From NCBI GenBank assembly GCA_937920455.1, contig CALETX010000171.1, positions 1 to 9,265 on the forward strand: 9,265 nt of DNA, read 5' to 3'. Every line of letters begins with the position of its first letter. The first letter of the stretch is position 1. The stretch comes from an uncultured bacterium. GTDB taxonomy: Bacteria > Verrucomicrobiota > Kiritimatiellia > UBA8416 > CALETX01. Below are positions 1-8,025 of the stretch, in pieces. Made by a program: the position numbers and the translations under genes. Under the pieces are notes generated by a model. The model made no database searches and had not been told where the DNA came from. It saw nothing but the letters and a program-made list of their open reading frames with translations.

Positions 1-131
1 ACAGAGACCCACGTGAAGCCCTCGCCGAATGACTTGGGCGTCTCCAGCAGAGTTCTGTAAGTTTCAAGCTCAGGATCCAGCACGAAAGCCGATTTGCCGG
101 CGCTTTTCTGTTCCTGTCCCTTATCGCTCAT
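1..131 (-). CDS. N-terminal 44 codons of a probable second OPT-like membrane carrier (cut by window edge)
   Basis: ATG at 131-129 overlaps the stop of the upstream FtsX-type gene as ATGA, and an AGGGG box (142-146) sits 10 bp upstream, so this is a genuine coupled start. The visible peptide is hydrophilic: a Lys/Gln/Ser-rich start, then LDPELETYRTLLETPKSFGE, then GFTWVSV at the cut. The pattern of 'YRxLxExPxxF.xGF.W..V' just before the expected first membrane helix resembles, from memory, the N-termini of OPT-like 'peptide transporter'/DUF6785-type proteins. It would then be a second carrier beside the 884-aa one. There is no Walker A motif in the visible part. The family call is an inference from 44 residues; the existence of the gene is much surer than its identity. 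Confidence 0.55.
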   Translation of the reverse strand, partial: MSDKGQEQKSAGKSAFVLDPELETYRTLLETPKSFGEGFTWVS

Positions 132-3100
132 GAAGCCGCATCCCCTGCCCCACCAGCAAGCATCTTCCGACCCCGCTCAAGCAAGCGCAAACGCTCGCTC
201 TCGGGAATTGCACGCCAGGTGAGAAATCTTTTTCTCACAAGTCCGATGAACGCGTGGCAACACCTCTCCCATGAATCTTTGTCGCCGCTTTTGCGCGTCA
301 TTGAAATCGTCGCCACATTGTCTCCCGTGTCCGGAAGATGACGCACAACCACTTCCACACTCTGACTGACACCAAGGTCGTATGGCTTGAGCCATGTGAC
401 CGTCTCCACGACTGGAGCGACGCGTCCGTCCTTCTCCACTCGCACGTAAGCCGCAGGCGGCGAACAATAAAACTCGCCAGCAGAGCCCTCACCGTACGAG
501 TCAAACCAGTCCACGAAATATGGCACTATAGCAATTCTGTCCCTCTTGTTGAAAGTGAAGGGAAGATCAAACTCCATCACGTCCCCGCTCGCAGTCTGCT
601 TTTTCCTCGTCATTATCTCGGCCGGAGCGGCTAGCCGGGCGGCCATCCGGGCTGGAAACACACTAGAAAAAAACACAACACCCATAATGACTCCACTTAC
701 CACAACCGACGAGAGCGATGAATAATTGAAACTCAGGCCCCCAGTCGCACCGCCGAGACGTGCCACCGCCCCCACTCCCTGAGCCAAAAGATATCCTCCA
801 ACCGCTCCCACAACCGCATATACGCTTGCCTCGGCGAGGAACAACGCCTTTATGTGTGTGGGCGAAAGCCCAACCGCGTTGAAAACATATAGCTCTCCCT
901 TCCTCTCATACACGCTGCCGCGCATAGTGTTCAGGACAGTGAGCGCGGCAATCACAATGGGCAGTACAAGATCCATCAAGCCCTCAACCGACCAGCGGCG
1001 GAACCTGCCACCGTAATAGGCCACACCGTCCAGACCATAATAAGCCGGCTCGGCCACCCGTTCCAGGTGTTCGGTGATAAGCCTTCTTGATTCCGCATAG
1101 TCCACGCCCCAGAACCGAACGGCCACTGATGCCGTAAGAATCGCAGCAGGCATCGCCTCAACAGGCGTTATGACAACCTGCCGACCGTCAAGGCGCGGTA
1201 TGTCCTCAGGAATATCGCTCACATCCTCCGTCGCGGCCTCGGTCTGGATCTGTTCTATGTGCCGCCGCACCGTCATGATATCCACTGGCAGAAGGCTGTT
1301 CCCGTCCAGATCCGTTATGGATGCAAGCCGGACCGGATCAAAAATTCCCAAAACCGCGTACTCTCGACTTCCAATGATCACTTTTGCCTCGCCGGCCCGA
1401 ATCGCCGTTTCATCTATTCTCAAATAATCCGCAAGATACTGAGGCAGGAAGCACGAAAACTCCTTGTCGTTCTCGAACCATCGCGTCACGATGGTAAAAG
1501 CATTCGTAACACCCGTGATCTCCGGCTCAACCACACTGAGGCCGAGAAATGCGTTTGCGATGGCCCTGCTCTTCTGCTCGCCGACATTCCTCGTGATCTC
1601 GTACTCAGCGTAAGCCGGAGTGATTCCCTGCTTGTATGAAAAATTACCGCCCCACCGCCGCGGCGCAACCGTGTGCTCCTCTCCATACAGTTCCCGCAGC
1701 ATCGGCACCGCTTGACTGACATCCTGCAGATTCCTGTCACGAACAAGCAGGCCGTTGTATAACGCCCGACCAAGCGCAAACTCAATATCCTTCAGATCGG
1801 TCGCCACCGACGCAAAACACAGCATGACGAAAGTGGTCAGCACAAGAGTTCCCACGGTGAGCCCCGTGCGCACTGGACGCTTGCGTAACTGATTCAGTCC
1901 CAGCACAAAAGCGGTCGCTGCGGCGCTCGCGCGTGACACATCGGCAACCTCCGCCCTCTGCTGAATCCGTCTGTTGATCTCCGCCATTCCGCTCGAGAAT
2001 CGTCCCGAAAGGAACGCCGTCACCAGGCATGCAAGGGCAAATGTCACAAAGCCCAGCAGAATCATGTACGAGCTGCGAACAAGTTGATACGCCGGATGGG
2101 TCGCCTTCAGCGCAAGGAAAAAGACCAGGAAAATAACGCCCTGCACTGCCAGTTGAACTCTCAGATCAGGATGCCCAACCAGCAGCTTCTCGGCAAAAAT
2201 AGCAAAAGGTATGGCAAGAAACAAATAGAACAGTATCCCAGCTATCGCGTCGGAGGTGTTCTTGCGTATCACGGGATGTATGTTCGCACTGTACGCTATC
2301 GAGTCATGCGCCTTTCTCTTGGCCTGTACTTTGGCCCCCCCCAGATAATCTTCCTCCGCATCCTCAGCCAAGCCGACGGCTTTGCTGTTGTAAGACACAA
2401 TCATTTCATCGGCCATGTTGTAGCGCTGCTGAATGCGTATGCGCCTTGAATTGACCTGGGCCATGCTCTTGGCCGCGTCTATTTCGATGTCAGCGATCCG
2501 TGGATGATCAGCCGCAAGATACGCCCGCCCAACAATCTCGTCCCGAATGTCTATCTTCGAACCGTCAGCCGGGCCTTCCGCATTAAGCGCAAACGCCCTG
2601 ATCTCCATTAGATTGGGCATGGATCGCTTGCCCTTCTTGAAGGTGAAAAACAACCGCGATTCGGGCGGAACAAAACACACATAAGATCCTGCCGCAGTCT
2701 CCACCTTGAACTCTGACGGAGATGCCATAGTCCGCTTCTCCACAAAGTCCACAGCCTTGTAGGGATTCATAGTGGCAGGATCCTTCATCGGTATGAGCTG
2801 CACGGCCGCGCATCTGAAAACCACCGGCATGGCAAGAGTCCGGCTCATCCGCGCAATTGGTATTCCCGACACACTGTAAGGGGCAAGCGGCCCGCTCCGT
2901 GGACTGGAAAGAGTCCATGTTACTTCCCCGTCTTCCGCCCTGCACACCGCAGCATCAAGCGTAACCGGATTCTCCCAGTCTATCGAAAGAGCGCTAGGCC
3001 AGATAAAAGGGATCGAAAAATTACCCTCGCCATCGGCCATTACAAGCACATCGGTGCCCATTCCCCTCGGCGTCTGCTCAAGGTGCGAACCACGCACGCG

Positions 3101-5236
3101 AACCAACGCCCCAGCCATCGGATGATCCGGCGTTAGACTGTCGCCAACCTGGCTGACAACCTGACCCCGGATTTGGTAAATGGAACTCCTTAGAGTGGTA
3201 GGAATAATGCGCCCTCTCCCTAAAGCCATTTCACAAGCAGCACCCGCAGTTATCCTTGCGGCAATTGCGAGATTCCCAAGCGGAGTCTCCCCTTCAGCAA
3301 GGGATTCATTCGGCCCCAGGTTCTCCAGATTTTTCAATGTGTCGAACGGTGTTCCAACCCTCACACGCCCGTCATCGTCCGTGACTATTGTGAAACTCGT
3401 GTGTCCGGCCCAGAATGCCGCCGACGAATCGAAATAAAGAGGCGCTCCAAACCATGTCCCTATGAAAGCCAGATTCCTGCAATCGCCAAGCCGCGCCAGA
3501 TTTCGGAGGCGAGGAGACTTGATCTCCCTGCCCATCATCTCATAAATTTTATTCTCGCTCAGAGCGTCAAGAGACCGCTCAGCCTCTTCGATGCAAGCCA
3601 CGAGCTCTGAATCAGCCGGCATGCTGGTGGACGCTCTGTTTTCGTCCCCACAGACAAGAGCCAGACGTCCGGACCTGGAACTGAGATCAAGACCCAGGAA
3701 GAGTATCCTGCGGTAGTGCGCAAGCCTCTTCGCAAGCTCAAGTCGCGCGCTTTGCTCTTCAGCCCGCATCTCCAGCTCTTCCAGGCGCGCCTCTATTACG
3801 CGGCGAAGACGATCGGGCAACTGAGAGCCGACAAGATATTCCGACCACCGCGACTTCAGGACTTCAGGCGGAGCGGAGATTAAGGCCTGTATTCTCTGTT
3901 GCGCCTGACGCGCCTCAGCGTAGGAAGAAAACGATCTGGCGTCATTCCCGGCGGCGTCCCTGACGGGCATCCCCTCTCTGACCCACTCCACACGTGCTGC
4001 GGTCTGGCGTTCAACCGTATCCATCAAATCCAGATCTATAGTCTCCTTCAGACACTTGACGAACCATCGGTGGGCATTCTTGCTGCGGCCTGCCCAGTAT
4101 GCGCGCTCGGCATCACGGTCCTTTGCCTGCCAATATGCCGCGTCGGACGCTGTCTCGAGAGCATTCTTCAAAGATTCAATATCTCGGACCGTGCTTTGAA
4201 GTTCCTCTTCCGCCTCCCGCGCGGCGCGCTCTCGCTGCTCCTTGATGCCGATAGCCCTCATGAACTCCCTGGCGCCAGCAAGCGCCCTCGCATGACCGGC
4301 CGTCGCCAGGATAACAACCGTCCGACGCCGCGGCGCTTTTTCCGCAGCAACGGCGCGCGCCGCCGCCAACAGCACAGCCACTCCAGAGGCTTGCTCCGCT
4401 CCGGGAGCAAGATCCGGAACGTAACTTTCCGAGTCGTAATACGCACTCAGGACGACAGCTTCATCAGCGCCCTCCGCCTCGAGGAAACCAGCAATGTTGC
4501 GAACACGCGCCTGAACAAAATCAACTCGACACGAGATGACAACTTCTTTCCCAACAAGAAGATCGGCCTTGCCTGTAACCATGAATCTCGGAACATTAAT
4601 CGAAGCATCAACTGAGGAACCCCATCTCGCCAAAACCGTGGGCCGCCCGTCGTCGTAGAAAAGAATGGCGGAGGCCCCCATCCCTGCCACAGTGGACCAC
4701 GACTCGCCGATGGGCAACATGACAAAGTTGCCGTCGAGATTGACGTCTTTGAACTCCCTGGCCAGCCCAAGAGAACCCTTGTAGACAACTCCGCGCATAC
4801 CGGCAGGCGGAGTAGTCGCGGTCCTGAACCAATTGGGCCCCATCGGATGTATTCTGATCCCCTGCAGCTCGCCGCCGTCAGACGAAGCGACTCCACACCA
4901 TCTGGTTGCAGGAACAGTCACTCTGAAAGGCTGCTCAACAACATGGTAACCGGCCCCTCTCAACACAGCGCCGATGTGATCTCCGGCCCTGTCAAGGCCA
5001 TCCGATCCGCACATTCGCGAAGGGCCAGAACATAAGACTCTCAGGTCTTCAAGCAGTCCCTTCTCCGTGATGCCATCCAGAATCGCCAAATAATCAGGCC
5101 GGCTTGTCACGTCCGGCGGCAGAACCCTTTCCTGCGGCGCTGCAGCGCGGTTGAAAACCCACACCACAGATACCACAGCAACAGACAGGACTGCCAATAG
5201 CAATAAGTTCGCCGCGATTCTCTTCATAATGCGCAA
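128..5236 (-). CDS. Giant FtsX-like ABC permease fused to an inactive-looking M28 peptidase domain
   Basis: 1702 aa. Order seen: signal anchor about 8-28; M28-type N-terminal segment about 58-110; PA-like subdomain about 135-240; M28 core 261-330; charged helical/coiled-coil insertion about 332-508; M28 C-terminal half about 510-675; carboxypeptidase-regulatory-like beta domain about 684-750; further beta-rich stretch to about 930; three membrane helices about 997-1077; FtsX core with helices about 1124-1146, 1417-1437, 1464-1490 and 1507-1527 around a roughly 270-residue extracytoplasmic domain; soluble tail 1550-1702. The coupling segment after helix 1417-1437 (NTMRGSVYERKGELYVFNAV) is typical of FtsX/MacB permeases. 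M28 metal ligands are mostly lost: His to Y266, the bridging Asp to E281/Q282, Glu-Glu to H315-A316, last His to G628; D268 and D517 remain. FtsX proteins work with a LolD/MacB-like ATPase, which is not visible here. The substrate is unknown; transport or mechanotransmission in the inner membrane is inferred. It lies 19 bp after the carrier gene and overlaps the next gene by 4 bp. Confidence 0.85.
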   Translation of the reverse strand: MRIMKRIAANLLLLAVLSVAVVSVVWVFNRAAAPQERVLPPDVTSRPDYLAILDGITEKGLLEDLRVLCSGPSRMCGSDGLDRAGDHIGAVLRGAGYHVVEQPFRVTVPATRWCGVASSDGGELQGIRIHPMGPNWFRTATTPPAGMRGVVYKGSLGLAREFKDVNLDGNFVMLPIGESWSTVAGMGASAILFYDDGRPTVLARWGSSVDASINVPRFMVTGKADLLVGKEVVISCRVDFVQARVRNIAGFLEAEGADEAVVLSAYYDSESYVPDLAPGAEQASGVAVLLAAARAVAAEKAPRRRTVVILATAGHARALAGAREFMRAIGIKEQRERAAREAEEELQSTVRDIESLKNALETASDAAYWQAKDRDAERAYWAGRSKNAHRWFVKCLKETIDLDLMDTVERQTAARVEWVREGMPVRDAAGNDARSFSSYAEARQAQQRIQALISAPPEVLKSRWSEYLVGSQLPDRLRRVIEARLEELEMRAEEQSARLELAKRLAHYRRILFLGLDLSSRSGRLALVCGDENRASTSMPADSELVACIEEAERSLDALSENKIYEMMGREIKSPRLRNLARLGDCRNLAFIGTWFGAPLYFDSSAAFWAGHTSFTIVTDDDGRVRVGTPFDTLKNLENLGPNESLAEGETPLGNLAIAARITAGAACEMALGRGRIIPTTLRSSIYQIRGQVVSQVGDSLTPDHPMAGALVRVRGSHLEQTPRGMGTDVLVMADGEGNFSIPFIWPSALSIDWENPVTLDAAVCRAEDGEVTWTLSSPRSGPLAPYSVSGIPIARMSRTLAMPVVFRCAAVQLIPMKDPATMNPYKAVDFVEKRTMASPSEFKVETAAGSYVCFVPPESRLFFTFKKGKRSMPNLMEIRAFALNAEGPADGSKIDIRDEIVGRAYLAADHPRIADIEIDAAKSMAQVNSRRIRIQQRYNMADEMIVSYNSKAVGLAEDAEEDYLGGAKVQAKRKAHDSIAYSANIHPVIRKNTSDAIAGILFYLFLAIPFAIFAEKLLVGHPDLRVQLAVQGVIFLVFFLALKATHPAYQLVRSSYMILLGFVTFALACLVTAFLSGRFSSGMAEINRRIQQRAEVADVSRASAAATAFVLGLNQLRKRPVRTGLTVGTLVLTTFVMLCFASVATDLKDIEFALGRALYNGLLVRDRNLQDVSQAVPMLRELYGEEHTVAPRRWGGNFSYKQGITPAYAEYEITRNVGEQKSRAIANAFLGLSVVEPEITGVTNAFTIVTRWFENDKEFSCFLPQYLADYLRIDETAIRAGEAKVIIGSREYAVLGIFDPVRLASITDLDGNSLLPVDIMTVRRHIEQIQTEAATEDVSDIPEDIPRLDGRQVVITPVEAMPAAILTASVAVRFWGVDYAESRRLITEHLERVAEPAYYGLDGVAYYGGRFRRWSVEGLMDLVLPIVIAALTVLNTMRGSVYERKGELYVFNAVGLSPTHIKALFLAEASVYAVVGAVGGYLLAQGVGAVARLGGATGGLSFNYSSLSSVVVSGVIMGVVFFSSVFPARMAARLAAPAEIMTRKKQTASGDVMEFDLPFTFNKRDRIAIVPYFVDWFDSYGEGSAGEFYCSPPAAYVRVEKDGRVAPVVETVTWLKPYDLGVSQSVEVVVRHLPDTGDNVATISMTRKSGDKDSWERCCHAFIGLVRKRFLTWRAIPESERLRLLERGRKMLAGGAGDAAS

Positions 5237-5248
5237 TCAGGACCAGAT

Positions 5249-5253
5249 CTCCT
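5249..5253 (-). promoter_or_regulatory. Ribosome binding site supporting the TTG start of the FtsX-type gene
   Basis: AGGAG read on the minus strand, in the 19-bp gap after the carrier's TAG stop. It lies 12 bp before the TTG at 5236-5234 and 21 bp before the in-frame ATG at 5227-5225. The spacing favours TTG, although 12 bp is already long. The choice adds only three residues before Met4 and does not change the signal anchor. Confidence 0.55.
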
Positions 5254-5255
5254 AC

Positions 5256-7910
5256 CTATGGCCAGCATGTGAATATGTCCTTCTCGCCAAGAGCCATCAG
5301 TATCATGCCGACAATGTCCCAAACAAAGATTCCCACAACACATCCACATGCCACTCCAGCAAACAACGGTGTCAAATGCTCTCGTATGAAACGCGGTCCC
5401 CCGAGCCTGAGCCCGATGCTCTTGATCAGCCATGCTGCAAAAAGAGAGCCCCAACACATGGGGGCAAAATATGTGTTGGAAAGCACATACCCTATCGGAT
5501 GCAGCCAAAAGCCTACAAATTTGATTCTCAGAAAGGCAAGCAAACCGGTAATAGAAGCACCCGCTATAACAGCCGTTATCGGCCCTGCCTGACCTCCTTG
5601 AGCCGTGCTTGCGCCAACAGACCCTTGAGCGGCAGCTGCAAGGTCCCTCGCATTCCTCTCAGCTAAGGCATTCCTCAAAGTCGAAAAATACCAGTCCTGA
5701 CGGATCGCCCAATCGCGCATGTACGGAATATTCTCTCCACCTCTTCCATAAGCCCACACCAGCATAACATATCCGCCGATCAGCACGCCCGCCAGAACGC
5801 CAAGGATCAACCCCCAGCCAACTCCCGAAGGCTTGGCGCGGTATTGCCCCCCCAAATGCATCATCTCCACCTGACTCGGCGCAAACATCAGAAATTGCGC
5901 CACTGCCATAAATCCGCCCGCGAAATAAGCCAAAAGCAGTGTTTCGGTTCTGAAAGTCTGAAGTCCTCCCAACAGGAAAAAGAGCAGATATGGGAAATAA
6001 GGCGTAAAATATGTCCATGGCGCTCCGCATTCGGTTCGTATCCTAGCCGCGGAAAACCCACACAGCACTATGAATCCAAAGAACAAGAGCGACGGCCCCG
6101 CACCAAGGCCGGTCAACATCCCCCACAGGGCAAAGAAAACAAAAGACGCCAGCAGCAATGCCACAGCAGTTCGATACCGCATCATCTCCGCAGAATCGTC
6201 CGCTGCCCCGGACAAACCCAAAACTCGCCGCCACACACCCACCAAATGCTTGCGTCCGGCCCACACCGCCACTACTGCCAGCGCTAAAAATGCCCCTATA
6301 TGCTGCTCGTGCGGAAAGGGGAAGCTGTCCAGCGGACCGCGAATGGTCTTCCATCCCATGCTTTCGCCGAAATAATATGGAATCTTGGCGAGCCAGTAAA
6401 AGAGAACTATGCTCAGCAACATGTCGAGTTCGATGAAAAAAGCGATCGCAGTCACAAGCCACATGACCTCAAACTGTCCGCCCGCGTACATGCCGGCCAC
6501 AAACGCTTTCAAGGCCGGACTCTCAAAGTAGTCAGCTAACTTCACCACAATCCTGAGGCTGGGCATCCCGGGAATGTAGTATGCGATGCCCTGTAAAGCG
6601 CAAAGCGCCAGTGCCACGCAGCCACCTGCCAGAAATGTTTTCTTCCGAAAGAGCGGGCGGAATATCCTGCCGCTGTCGTCTTTCTGCTCAATGATCAGCC
6701 GCGGCAGCATTGTCAATGGAAACGAGAAACGTTCGTGCTCTGCCCACTGCTTCCTGAAAATCACCGCAAGCGAGAGAAGAGCCAGGAAAACGGCCATGAC
6801 AATTGATATCCAGTACAGAAGTGGCTGCGCCCACTGCGCGTAAGGCACATACCCCTTCAGCACATATGCCAGCCCCTTCGGAGAAAAAAGGTTGTCGGGC
6901 CTAACAAGTACTGAATCACGCGCATTGTCCGCGAGCTTCGGATAGTCACTTTCACGAGTCTCGCTGAACCCCTTGAACAACCTGGCAAGCGCCTCGTTAT
7001 TGAAAAAAACCACATCGGTTACAGCGGCCCTTCCTGCCCCTTCCAGCCGGAAAACCAAATCGGCGTACTCAGAAATATCCCTCGGCAGGCTCACATGCGG
7101 CTCTCCAACTCGCGTAAAGCCGCCGGGATTGCTAAACGTCTTGTCCGTGTTGCGCCCCATCACGAAAAGCTCCTGCCGGGAGCCTCCATCGGCAACCAGT
7201 TCCGCTACAAACCTGCTGCCCGGTTCCATATCCTCAAGCCTGACCAAAGCGTTGAAATGATATGTCTCGCCAGGCACAAGCCGCTCTTTCCGCCCCACGT
7301 ATCTTTTCAACCGCACCCGCAACAGGGACTTCGCCGAATCGGAACCTCCTGCCACCTTGTTTACAAGCTCGACAGCTTCTGTTTTTCCGATCTGCGACTC
7401 GTCCGAAATGACCGGCCGCCATGCATCAGCAGGTTCCACCGTCATGTCAGGCCCCAGCCCCCCATTCATGCGCCTGTTCTCCACCAGATGAGGGCCGTGC
7501 GGCCAGAGCTTCTCCGAATAACTGTCAAGCAGATTCAGATTGTGCCGGTAGTTTGGTATGGCCACGACAAAACCCAGAAAACGGTGCCACATCCCCTGCG
7601 ACATGAGCGGCGCAGACACGACCAATATGCTGTAGATCACCACCAGCTCGGCCTGGGTCAGCCGTAAAGCAGGTCTGATCGCTGCCACAAGACCTGCAAT
7701 GGCTATGACGCCGAGAAAAACCCCTATCGCAGAAGCCGGAGGACTGTTTTCCGCAAGAATATTAGCGCCGGGCACCAGCACTTCGTGAAAATGCACCCAA
7801 ACCGCCATTATGATGGCAGACGCGGTCCCTATCGCGAATGCTCTGAAGCTGAAAGTCCGTCTATAATCAGCGGCCTGTGACGTCATCCGTTCGTTCCCAA
7901 CCAGCGCCAT
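5256..7910 (-). CDS. OPT-like polytopic membrane carrier (DUF6785/DUF6784-type) with beta-rich insertion
   Basis: 884 aa with roughly 13-15 hydrophobic segments: three near the N-terminus (about 24-42, 61-80, 86-108) and the rest from about 362 to 873. Between the two groups lies a soluble stretch of about 240 residues, whose part 185-305 looks beta-rich and carbohydrate-binding-module-like ('VPGETYHFNALV', 'DISEYADLVFRLEG', 'AAVTDVVFFN'). The C-terminal pattern 'GFWLHPIGYVLSNTY...WGSLFAAWLIKSIGLRLGG' (about 800-838) and the segment 'RTECGAPWTYFTPYFPYLLF' (about 625-644) recall the DUF6785/DUF6784 proteins, related to OPT oligopeptide transporters and frequent in PVC bacteria; this is from memory, not a search. 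The substrate is unknown. Start: ATG 7910 has AAAGGGAG only 1 bp upstream, which is too close. ATG at 7886 (Met9) has a weak GGGAA 7 bp upstream, so the true N-terminus may be Met9. A sigma70-like promoter lies just upstream, and the FtsX-type gene follows after 19 bp. Confidence 0.75.
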   Translation of the reverse strand: MALVGNERMTSQAADYRRTFSFRAFAIGTASAIIMAVWVHFHEVLVPGANILAENSPPASAIGVFLGVIAIAGLVAAIRPALRLTQAELVVIYSILVVSAPLMSQGMWHRFLGFVVAIPNYRHNLNLLDSYSEKLWPHGPHLVENRRMNGGLGPDMTVEPADAWRPVISDESQIGKTEAVELVNKVAGGSDSAKSLLRVRLKRYVGRKERLVPGETYHFNALVRLEDMEPGSRFVAELVADGGSRQELFVMGRNTDKTFSNPGGFTRVGEPHVSLPRDISEYADLVFRLEGAGRAAVTDVVFFNNEALARLFKGFSETRESDYPKLADNARDSVLVRPDNLFSPKGLAYVLKGYVPYAQWAQPLLYWISIVMAVFLALLSLAVIFRKQWAEHERFSFPLTMLPRLIIEQKDDSGRIFRPLFRKKTFLAGGCVALALCALQGIAYYIPGMPSLRIVVKLADYFESPALKAFVAGMYAGGQFEVMWLVTAIAFFIELDMLLSIVLFYWLAKIPYYFGESMGWKTIRGPLDSFPFPHEQHIGAFLALAVVAVWAGRKHLVGVWRRVLGLSGAADDSAEMMRYRTAVALLLASFVFFALWGMLTGLGAGPSLLFFGFIVLCGFSAARIRTECGAPWTYFTPYFPYLLFFLLGGLQTFRTETLLLAYFAGGFMAVAQFLMFAPSQVEMMHLGGQYRAKPSGVGWGLILGVLAGVLIGGYVMLVWAYGRGGENIPYMRDWAIRQDWYFSTLRNALAERNARDLAAAAQGSVGASTAQGGQAGPITAVIAGASITGLLAFLRIKFVGFWLHPIGYVLSNTYFAPMCWGSLFAAWLIKSIGLRLGGPRFIREHLTPLFAGVACGCVVGIFVWDIVGMILMALGEKDIFTCWP

Positions 7911-7969
7911 GCTCCCTTTCTATGCGCGAAATGTTCAAGCACTATACGCGCCGCCTTCTCCCCGGACAA
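7883..7969 (-). CDS. Possible 28-codon leader ORF (TTG start), overlapping the carrier start as ATGA
   Basis: A short open frame runs from TTG 7969-7967 to TGA 7885-7883; the frame is open back to a TGA at 8002-8000. The peptide begins SGEKAARIVLEHFAHRKG and ends in WRWLGTNG. Its TGA overlaps the Met9 ATG of the carrier as ATGA, the same junction type as at the two other gene overlaps in this window. Against it: the start is a TTG with no well-spaced ribosome binding site (AGGAGG is about 17 bp upstream, AAAAGG about 1 bp), and the promoter -10 and -35 hexamers fall inside it. A transcript from that promoter would therefore lack its start. No family recognised; it may be chance. Confidence 0.15.
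   Translation of the reverse strand: MSGEKAARIVLEHFAHRKGAWRWLGTNG
7941..7969 (-). promoter_or_regulatory. Sigma70-like promoter for the carrier/FtsX operon
   Basis: On the minus strand, -35 TTGTCC (7969-7964, 4/6 to TTGACA) and -10 TATAGT (7946-7941, 5/6 to TATAAT) are separated by exactly 17 bp. The predicted start of transcription is an A near 7934-7935, giving a leader of about 25 nt before ATG 7910. The spacer is GC-rich. Two copies of ACCAGCA (plus strand 8002-8008 and 8016-8022, 14 bp apart) lie some 30-50 bp upstream of the -35 and could be an activator site, but this is weak. The position, just after the GT9 gene and a candidate terminator, fits the start of a new transcription unit. 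Confidence 0.55.
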
Positions 7970-8025
7970 TCCTTTTCTCGCCCTAACCTCCTGACATTTT
8001 CACCAGCATCCGCTGACCAGCACAT

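Noticed and set aside
3899..4615. Long plus-strand open frame (238 codons) opposite the FtsX-type gene
   Set aside because: Its translation is low-complexity and Arg/Pro/Ser-rich with no recognisable domain, and it lies fully antisense to a clear coding region whose helical insertion domain gives the codon bias that keeps it open.
3212..5065. Active M28 aminopeptidase
   Set aside because: Most of the metal ligands and the catalytic Glu are replaced, so activity of the usual kind is not supported.
5224..5508. Minus-strand 94-codon frame overlapping the carrier's 3' end and the next start
   Set aside because: It is an out-of-frame shadow of the carrier; the spacing and ribosome binding site at 5249-5253 fit the FtsX-type gene instead.
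7095..7667. Plus-strand open frame (190 codons) opposite the carrier gene
   Set aside because: The peptide is His/Pro/Arg-rich with no family pattern and is antisense to the well-supported 884-aa gene.
8002..8022. Direct repeat ACCAGCA twice at 14-bp spacing, as an operator or CRISPR-like repeat
   Set aside because: Only 7 bp and two copies; too short to claim as a regulatory site or array, though noted beside the promoter.
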